Assembly (NCBI GenBank): GCA_022560025.1
Contig: JAFISE010000016.1
Coordinates: 186,001 to 250,000, forward strand
Source of the DNA: Stagonosporopsis chrysanthemi
Lineage: Eukaryota; Ascomycota; Dothideomycetes; Pleosporales; Didymellaceae
Reading direction: 5' to 3'
Length of the DNA stretch: 64,000 nt
The notes beneath the pieces were generated by a model, which was not told the origin of the DNA, did not search any database, and worked only from the letters and a program-made list of their open reading frames with translations. Positions 56,172 through 64,000 of this stretch are shown one piece after another (positions within the stretch are counted from its first letter, which is position 1; each line of letters starts with the position of its first letter). The position numbers and the translations under genes are program-made.

Positions 56172-58670
56172 ATGGCTGTCAGCCGGATAAGAGGCGCATT
56201 TGCGCCCCCAAAGAAGGGAGAGACTTTCGAGCTCAGAGCAGGCCTGGTGTACGATATGCCCGAGAAATGACATAGTTGTCCATAACTAACCGTCGCAGCT
56301 CTCAATACGCATACGAACGGTACAACGCCTCGCAGGATAAGATGAGACCTCTTCGATGCTGAGACTGTGATAGGAAAGAAGCCATTCAGAAGACCATCAT
56401 GTCCATGACATTGGGCAAGGATGTGTCCTCCTTGTTTCCAGACGTGCTAAAGAACATCGCAACGGGAGACCTGGACCAGAAGAAGCTTGTGTACCTGTAT
56501 CTTATGTGGGTGCCAAAATAAGACCTTGGAAGGCTTTTACTGATCCGTCGTACAGGAACTACGCCAAATCACATCCAGATCTGTGTATTCTCGCCGTAAA
56601 TACCTTCGTACAGGATTCCGAGGATCCAAATCCACTCGTGCGAGCGCTTGCGATACGGACTATGGGCTGCATTCGCGTGGACAAGATGGTGGACTATATG
56701 GAAGAACCATTGCGAAAAACGCTCAGAGACGAATCACCCTATGTGCGGAAAACAGCAGCACTGTGTGTGGCCAAGCTCTACGATCTGTCGCCTGCAATGT
56801 GCTTGGAGAACGGCTTCTTAGAGCAGCTGCAGGAGCTGGTTGGTGACCCCAATCCTATGGTTGTAGCCAACTCAGTCACCGCTTTGGTGGAAATAATGGA
56901 GACATCCCCGGAAACGAAGGCTATGGTCATCACTCCGCAGACACTGAAGAAGATGTTACTGGCGCTGAACGAGTGCACCGAGTGGGGACGAGTCACGATC
57001 CTTACTACTCTAGCAGACTACAAGGCAGCAGATGTCAAGGAGGCAGAACACATCTGTGAGCGGGTGGTTCCACAATTCCAGCACGTCAACCCGAGTGTTG
57101 TCCTAGCTGCTGTCAAAGTTGTGTTCTTGCACATGAGGAACATTTCCCCTGAGTTGCTCAAGTCGTACTCAAAGAAGATGGCACCGCCTCTGGGTAAGAT
57201 TTATCAGTCTGCACGAGACCATGGTTGTTAATTCATGGCAGTCACTCTGGTATCGTCCGCACCCGAAGTACAATACGTCGCGTTACGAAACATCGACCTC
57301 CTTCTGCAGAAGCAGCCTGATATTCTGAGCAAAGAGATGCGTGTCTTCTTCTGCAAGTACAACGATCCCAACTACCTCAAGATGCAGAAGCTGGAAATCA
57401 TGGTGCGGATATCGAACGAAAAGAACGTGGACCAGCTACTTGCAGAGTTGAAGGAGTATGCGCTTGAAGTGGATATGGACTTCGTTAGAAGAGCGGTTAA
57501 AGCTATCGGCCAGGTTGCTATCAAGATTGAGGCCGCCAGTGAGAAGTGCGTGAACACCCTATTGGATCTCATCAACACCAAGGTCAACTATGTTGTTCAA
57601 GAAGCGGTTGTGGTCATCAAGGACATCTTTCGAAAATACCCAGGCTACGAAGGAATCATTCCCACACTCTGTCAGTGCATCGACGAGTTGGACGAGCCCA
57701 ACGCAAGGGCATCGCTTATTTGGATTGTCGGCGAGTATGCCGAAAAAATCGAAAATGCTGGGGAGATTCTCACAAACTTTGTGGATACTTTCGCTGAAGA
57801 GTTCACCCAGGTAAGCTATGGGATATATCTTCATTGTGATAAGCATATCCTAACGGAAGACAGACTCAGCTCCAAATTCTGACTGCCGTGGTCAAACTCT
57901 TTCTCAAGAAGCCAGACCAGGCCCAGAGTCTTGTGCAAAAGGTCTTGCAAGCTGCGACAGCTGAGAACGATAACCCTGACATCAGAGATCGAGCATACGT
58001 GTACTGGCGTTTACTCTCGAGCGACCCGCAGATCGCCAAGGATATCGTGCTGTCTGATAAACCTCCAATTACCTCGACAATCCGCTCTCTCCCCCCTCAG
58101 TTACTTGACAGCCTTCTCAGCGACCTCTCAACACTGGCTTCTGTATACCACAAGCCACCGGAGGCCTTCCTTGGTCAAGGTCGCTTCGGAGCGGAAGCCA
58201 TGCAGCGTGCTGCAATCGAAGAGCAGCAAGAAGACGCGAGACAGAATCCGATCGCGGCAGCGGCAGTCGCAGCAGCGGTCAGTGGGCAATCGGCCCCTCA
58301 ATCGAACATGGAAAATCTTCTGGATATCGATTTTGACGGCTCTGTTCCAGCATCACTGCAGAAAGAGCCATCACAAGGGCAGTCAGGTCTCGAAGGTCTC
58401 GCGGGCACACCACAAAGAGTTGCCTCTCCTGCGATAAGCGGCGCCCAACAGCCACAGTCTAACATGGACGATCTCTTAGGTCTGTTTGGAGACGGTGGAG
58501 ACGGTGGAGGCGGAGGACCACCTGCTGCACCTGCGCAGATGAGTAATGACGACATCATGAACGGCTTCGCCAACATGAGCATGGGAACAAGTCAACCTCC
58601 ACCCCTACAGCAGCAGACAGGGGGAGACGCGAGCAAGAAGTCCAACCAGGATCTATTGGACCTGTTCTAG
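56172..58670 (+). CDS. apl2: AP-1 clathrin adaptor complex, beta subunit
   Basis: This is the large beta subunit of the AP-1 adaptor, linking clathrin to cargo at the trans-Golgi and endosomes. Six exons (56172-56248, 56299-56319, 56374-56505, 56556-57193, 57242-57810, 57864-58670) encode 747 aa. The N-terminus MAVSRIRGAFAPPKKGE and the trunk of armadillo-like helices (DPNPLVRALAIRTMGCIR, DESPYVRKTAALCVAKLYD, VQYVALRNIDLLLQK) are characteristic. The hinge carries clathrin-box-like motifs NLLDIDF, DLLGLF and the terminal DLLDLF. There is no C-terminal ear domain, usual for fungal AP-1 beta. Exon 2 is 21 nt. AP-2 beta is the main alternative and less likely from the N-terminus and length. Confidence 0.94.
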
Positions 58671-59038
58671 GCTCGATGTACAGGAAGCATGGATTTCAGA
58701 GATATCTTAGCGAACAGTCAATGCGAGTGCGTCAGGCCATGCGTGCTGAATCCTGTATGATGGATGATGAATTAAAAGACATCATGAGCATGATCCAGCC
58801 TAATCACTATGGCGTCGTTGCCTACTGCCTACAGCCTGGAATGGCGCTCATGCTCTCTTAGTGCTCTTTTGTAAGCTTGGCGCTGGACCCTGATTTCTCT
58901 ACGCCACTAGCATCATAACAATCGCCTTGCAACCAACTTTGACCTTGATGGACACCCACGTGCGAAGTGGCTTTGTGCTTAAGTAGTTAGCCAAGCTCTC
59001 TTCGACACGATCATCCTTCCATTCTAGCACGTCTAGCC
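58671..59038. other. Intergenic, Vid27 promoter
   Basis: A short gap between two plus-strand genes; nothing coding is believed. Confidence 0.5.
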
Positions 59039-61577
59039 ATGTTCATGCTCCGCAACTGTATGTTTGTTTGCCTCGGCGCCTGCCCCTCCCCCGCTGTCGT
59101 CACTTAGGAAGCTGACATCCAAGTCTAGTGGGCAAACTTGTCTTTGGCGACAGCTCTAAGGAAACCATCGTCGAAATACCACAAGGCCAACTCTACCTCG
59201 TCCGACCGCGATCTGTTAAGGGCTACTCCGAGCTTATCTTCAAGGACGCCGCTGCTACTGTCCGTCGGACCGGGCAGGAGTTCCAGTACCAGCTTGTCGT
59301 CCAACGCGCATACGAGGAAGGAGAGGAGGACCTGCTAGCTGAAGAAGGAGGTGAAGACGCAGGCCTTGACGCTCTTGCTGGCGACAAGGACGAGAAGACA
59401 TTCCTACTCGACGAAGGTCTGCAGTTCCGTACTGACGTACGTTCAACTGGCGAGAAAATCTTCGCTTGGCGCGATCTGAGCGGCGACGTAGACGACCTTT
59501 GGGAGTTTGTTTGTGACGCTTCCGTCAAGCCTGAGACTGCCGCCCTCTTCGAGCGCGTCGCTCTACAGTGCCAGTACGAACGCAAGTTCAGACGAAGTCA
59601 CCAGCACGCCACTGAGGAGGACCTCGAAGCCCTAGCGTACTACGAAGAAGACATCCCAGACGCCAGTCCTGTCCCTGGCCCGACTCGTAAAGCTCCCGAA
59701 GCGCCACCCACGGCTGAGGAATTGTTTCCAAATACCACAAAAGAAGTCATGGCGAGGAAGGCGGGAAACACGAGTGCTCCGTCGAAGCAAGTTGAGGAAG
59801 AGGAGGCGACTGCAGCTCCCGAGTCCGTTGCGCAGCCCAAGTCTTTGGATCTGCTAGCAGAAGAGAACGCTGAACTTCATTTGTTTGACTTCCCTACTGG
59901 CACATTCAAGCTGCAAGATGCCAATGTAACGGCTACGGTCACCGAGATTGGTGATTGGCAGTACTGGCTTCACATTGTCGGCAACGAGCGCGAGTGGCTT
60001 GGTCAGCCTATCGTCGATGATATTAATCCTGTATTCAATTACGAGTTCAAGTCATTTATCTTCAATCATTACCTCGAAGATGGATCAGCTTACTCGTGGC
60101 TGTTAAGGTTCAAGGACCAGGAGCAGCTAGAGAGTATCCAGAATGGTGTCATGCAGGCCCTTTGGGAGCATTTGAATCAGGTGAAGTGGCAGAAGGCCAA
60201 GGATACAGATCGAGAGTATGTCCTTGAGGCTTTCCAGGACATGACCATGGAAGATGCTCCTGAAGAAGAAGAGGAAGAGGAGGACGAAGAAGAGTTCGAG
60301 GACGCGAACGACCAGCGTAGTGAGCACTACGACTCGGATGAATCTGAAGACGACACAGAAACTGCGCCAAAAGACGGCGACGAGAACTCGCAATTGGCCG
60401 TTGGCTATAAGCACGATCGCTCTTTCGTCGTGCGAGGCAACAAGATTGGCGTCTTCAAGCATACTGCAGACAATCAGCTTCAGTTTTCGACCACCATTTC
60501 GAACGTTATGACACCAAAGGGCAAAGCCTTCAGCCCCAACAAGGTCATGCTTCACCAGCAGGATCAGGATATGATTTTGCAAAACCTTGATAACCCTAAC
60601 GCGCTTTACCGCATGGATTTGGAGACTGGAAAGGTCGTGGATGAGTGGAAGATCCACGAGGACATCCCCGTCAAGGTCTTTGCACCTGAGAGCGTAAGTT
60701 CTTCAATACTCGGATTTTCTAGGCTTCTAAGCTAATGTTGCTCCAGAAATTTGCCCAGATGAGTGGAGAACAGACCTTTTTAGGTCTCTCTGGCAACGCT
60801 TTGTACCGTGTTGATCCTCGTCTCAATGGCAACAAACTGGTTGACGATCAACTGAAGCAATACGCCACAAAGAACGCCTTTTCTGCTGCTGCTACCACTG
60901 AAAAGGGTCATATCGCCGTTGCTTCCGAGAAGGGAGACATTCGATTGTTCGATCGTCTCGGTATCAACGCAAAAACTCTCATTCCTGCTCTTGGTGACCC
61001 TATCATTGGTATGGATGTGTCTGCAGATGGTCGATGGGTGCTTGCCACCACACGAACATACCTTCTGCTCATTGATGCCTTGCAGAAGGGCGGCAAGAAC
61101 GATGGCAAGCTTGGTTTCGAGAAGTCATTCGCCAAGGACGACAAACCACAGCCTCGCCGTCTTGCTTTAACACCGGCTCACGTTGCTCAATTCCAGCACG
61201 AGACCAAGGCACCCATTTCTTTTACGACAGCGCGGTTCAACACTGGTCTTGACGACAAAGAGACGACCATCATCACTGCTACCGGTCCTTTCATTGTCAC
61301 CTGGAGTATGAAGAAAGTCTTAGCGGGTCGCAGAGATCCATACAACATCAAACGCTACGCTGAAGAGGTCAAGGCAGACAATTTCAAGTTTGGTTCTGAT
61401 AAGAATCTCATTGTCGCCCTGCCTAATGAAGTCGACATGGTAGCCCGTCGCGCACTGCAGAAGCCCACACGAGAGAGTATTGCCTTCCCTTCGCGAGTTG
61501 GTCAATTGTCGACACCAAGACGTGGCAACCGCAGCAGCTACTTGGGTCGTGATGACATCGTTAACAGCCCCTACTAG
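59039..61577 (+). CDS. vid27: Vid27 family cytoplasmic protein
   Basis: Vid27 is a fungal protein linked in budding yeast to vacuole import and degradation of gluconeogenic enzymes. Three exons (59039-59057, 59129-60693, 60747-61577) encode 804 aa. Exon 1 has six codons plus one base (MFMLRN) and joins GKLVFGDSSKETIVEIPQG, the usual N-terminus. A PH-like region follows (FPTGTFKLQDANVTATV, EIGDWQYWLHI). A strongly acidic stretch (EEEEEEEDEEEFED) lies near residues 390-420. The C-terminal Vid27 beta-propeller-like domain has HDRSFVVRGNKIGVFKH, FLGLSGNALYRVDPR, GHIAVASEKGDIRLFDRLG and FIVTWSMKKVLAG. It ends at 61577 with NSPY. Confidence 0.94.
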
Positions 61578-64000
61578 GCTTTTCGAGGGTCGACAGAATA
61601 GTCATAATGGTGAACTGATCGGCAGATAGTTTGGAGCAAATGAACGGTGGCAGAATTTTCTTTTCATCATGGTGTGGTTACCGGGAGGCGTGGGCGATGC
61701 GCTTTCTGCTTGATACCTGATTCCCCTTAGATCGTCGAAACGAATGATGGTTGTGACTTTACCACAAATGGGGCTCTGTATGTGATGCACGTGTGTTGAA
61801 TTTGCACCGCGCCTCGTCTTCTCTTGCCAAAGGAATCATGTACTACGGCGTAGGTTTTGATCCTGATCATCGCGGTAATTTGTCCATAATCTTGTATTTG
61901 CGTTGTGCAATCACCAGCGAACAGAACATCACACGACAAAGGCCTTGCTGTTTAAGACAAAATGGGTCGACTGTAGTCTTATATCATGCAGATGCATCGC
62001 TTTCAGCAGTTGGCCACTGTCATACTGCTGCCCTCTGATCTGGTTTCGTCTTTGTCGATTGTTACTCTTACTTTACGCTTTGCGGACAAAATCCACCCTC
62101 ATATTCGCAGACTCTGACGAGGTCTTGCATGAGATCAACAAGCAGCTTAGCTGCCAGCGTGTCGGTGATGCTGAAGCAAGCGAAATTTTGGAAGAGATGA
62201 AAGGGTTAATTGCCCTACCTCGATGCGATGATACCGAATCCTTAATCAGCTGGGAGTCAGTTATGCACATGAAGTAGTCTTCTCTTTAAAAGCAGCAATC
62301 CCTCCTTTGCGGAATTTCCATCACCAAGGCTGTGGAATCGCCTACTTTGTTTCTGTGAAAACCAAGGTTTTGGTCGAATCTCTGAACTGCAGAAATCGAC
62401 TTATTTGAGTTCGTGGAAGTAACTGTATCGGTCGAAACTTTCGCCATGAGATACGAGCGAGCGTTCGAGTAGTCAAGTGACACCTCATGGTTATGTCAGC
62501 AACCCTCATTCTCAATTCATGGATATCCTGGGAAAAGACTATGCTTCGAAATGGCGCTTCGACTCAGCCACGAGCGTGGCTGGGGCAACGACACGGCCGA
62601 ACCTGCCCTGCCCGCATGGGGATGCCGGTCGGTGGTGTCTACTCGTGCCACTTCTAACACGTGGCAATCGGAGCTCTGCGTTTCGAGGTTGGACTGTACC
62701 GTCACTTGAACGCAGACCTGAGCGCGGATCGTGTTTTCCATGGTAATATGGGAGAAGAAGTAGGCCTCTTGCAGCATAAGCGTTTCAACGAGAGAACTAG
62801 AGACTTCGCATGACTATAAACCTCGGTGGGCCGAAATCGGATGTAGCGGGCGGCCTTTCTAGGGTGCGTGAAAGTGCTCTGACTGGGATGAAAGTATCGA
62901 ATTCACTGAGCGTGGATAGCTTGCATAGAGCGAGGGGCGCCATCCAAGTTTCTTGCAAGCTGGTTTTCGGTAGCATGACGGCTCCGAGAGGGCGATCTTG
63001 AGGGCGGGCATCGGACTACTCGGGTGGCAATTATTGGAGGCAGCAAATCGCTGCTACATACAATAGTACGGGGCAGGTCGGTGTACGTGGTTCGGATCTA
63101 GTAAGTTTTGGAGCCCCGCAGCAGAGCCTCAATTGCTCCACAGCCGGAGCAGGCCGAGTATGGGTAGGTCAGAGTTGAGGATATGGGGCTCAGTGGATAT
63201 ATCGGCATGGATGAGGTCTAGTGTACCAAAACATAGCCTGAGGGGCTGGGGGTGATTATTAGAAGGCGTTTTACGCTAAAGGTACTCGTGTCAGGATTGC
63301 TTCGCAATTCGACTGGCAAGTTGAGCAAACGTGCTCGCACGTTGCTTGGTATACTCCGATCAGTGGTTGGGCGCCAAATTTAGAGGCCAACGGGTGCTTC
63401 TAAAATGGCACCAGAAGATTCTGTTTCTTGGAAGGGGTACAGCGGGGTGGTAATCGAACCCGAATTCGGCCGCGTGGACCCTTGCCCCAGTGGTGGTTGT
63501 TGAGCCCCGTGACCTGCTTGGCGCAGTCTCACGAAATCACTTGGGGTGATAAGCAGACGAAGAGGCTGACTGCCGAGAGTTCTCCAGCTTCGCAAAAACG
63601 CCTTGGGTAAGTTCTTTGACAAGCTTTCAACGTCGGGCTGAACGCAGGGTGTGCAATTGCGAGCGAGGTGTGGACCCTCCGTATGGACGCCACGCTGCGA
63701 GCCACGATAGTGTGTTTCTTGGCAAGAAGGCTACCTGCGGCCTGAGGATCTAATTGGCAGGTCCTCGGTGTTGAGTGAAGGTCATGCTAGAGAGTAGCGA
63801 CGTCACTTGGCCGTTGGCACGGACCATGTGGACGGAAAATCGGCAACATAAGAAAGGCCAAGATTGTAGAGGAAGTTAGCGCGGTTTGGCGGGCGGAACT
63901 CTTGGCCAGGCCCTTGCCAGAGGCGACCACTTCACTGAGCCGATTTCAAGTGTAGAACCCCGCATACGTCACGAAGCCCATCAGTGAGGGGGACCTCACG
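61578..64000. other. Right edge, 2.4 kb without a called gene
   Basis: No gene is supported. A frame ending at 62277 (plus; FADSDEVLHEINKQLS, ASEILEEMKGLIALP) is coding-like for about 60 codons but has no ATG and could be an exon of an unresolved gene. Near 63450 a minus-strand GGGTTCGATT looks like a Pol III B box, but no tRNA folds around it. Confidence 0.35.

Noticed and set aside
61903..62277. Plus-strand frame ending FADSDEVLHEINKQ...VMHMK
   Set aside because: Its first codon is TTG, the first half is compositional, and an exon boundary for the better second half could not be fixed.
63440..63560. Possible tRNA on the minus strand, from a B-box-like GGGTTCGATT near 63450
   Set aside because: The T stem does not pair and no acceptor, D or anticodon arm can be built around it. 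A nested hairpin on the plus strand (CTGCTT...AAGCAG with ATCAC/GTGAT) does not form a cloverleaf.

Overview
The window is nuclear DNA from a filamentous ascomycete, most likely a Dothideomycete, although the genus cannot be fixed from sequence alone. The evidence is the gene style. Coding regions are compact, and most introns are 45-60 nt with GTRNGT donors, CTAAC/CTGAC branch sites and a nearby AG. All the recognised products have ordinary Pezizomycotina relatives. I placed 25 protein genes, one tRNA gene and one doubtful small ORF. No rRNA, CRISPR array, intact transposon or biosynthetic cluster was seen.

Layout. 0.6-6.4 kb (plus): inner nuclear membrane LEM-like protein Src1/Heh, ribosomal protein eL42, a ketopantoate reductase family enzyme and a small cysteine-rich secreted protein. 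6.8-16.7 kb: ankyrin protein (-), secreted protein with a proline/lysine-rich tail (+), membrane acyltransferase 3 (-) and a Reb1/TTF1-type Myb factor (-). 17.7-21.0 kb: cytochrome b561 protein (+) and mitochondrial succinyl-CoA:3-ketoacid CoA-transferase (-). 22.15-22.31 kb: a tRNA-Ala(AGC) gene on the minus strand, inside about 4.8 kb without protein genes. 25.8-33.3 kb: APC-type GABA/polyamine/choline permease (+), a small spliced gene of unknown function (-) and the trehalose-6-phosphate phosphatase Tps2 (-). 34.0-41.4 kb: non-canonical poly(A) polymerase-like protein (+), ubiquitin-conjugating enzyme Ubc4 (-), glutaryl-CoA dehydrogenase (-) and flap endonuclease FEN1 (+). 43.8-47.4 kb: a BRCT protein and a protein of unknown function (both -). 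50.8-61.6 kb (plus): PhzF-family protein, a Gly/Gln/Asn-rich secreted protein, an F-box-like protein, AP-1 beta adaptin and Vid27.

The genes are mostly unrelated housekeeping loci rather than one pathway. Loose links are nuclear envelope and rDNA or replication functions (Src1, Reb1-like, FEN1, BRCT) and mitochondrial acyl-CoA metabolism (SCOT, glutaryl-CoA dehydrogenase). Three pairs are divergent and share an upstream region: Reb1-like/b561, Tps2/poly(A) polymerase, and glutaryl-CoA dehydrogenase/FEN1.

The most unusual observation is the tRNA-Ala gene. It carries an ordinary 34-nt anticodon-loop intron. It also carries a 50-nt insertion inside the D stem that has every mark of a spliceosomal (mRNA-type) intron. 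Removing both gives an intact 72-nt tRNA with the G3:U70 alanine identity pair. A 5-nt microexon in FEN1 and an exon holding only the start codon in the eL42 gene are further splicing oddities.
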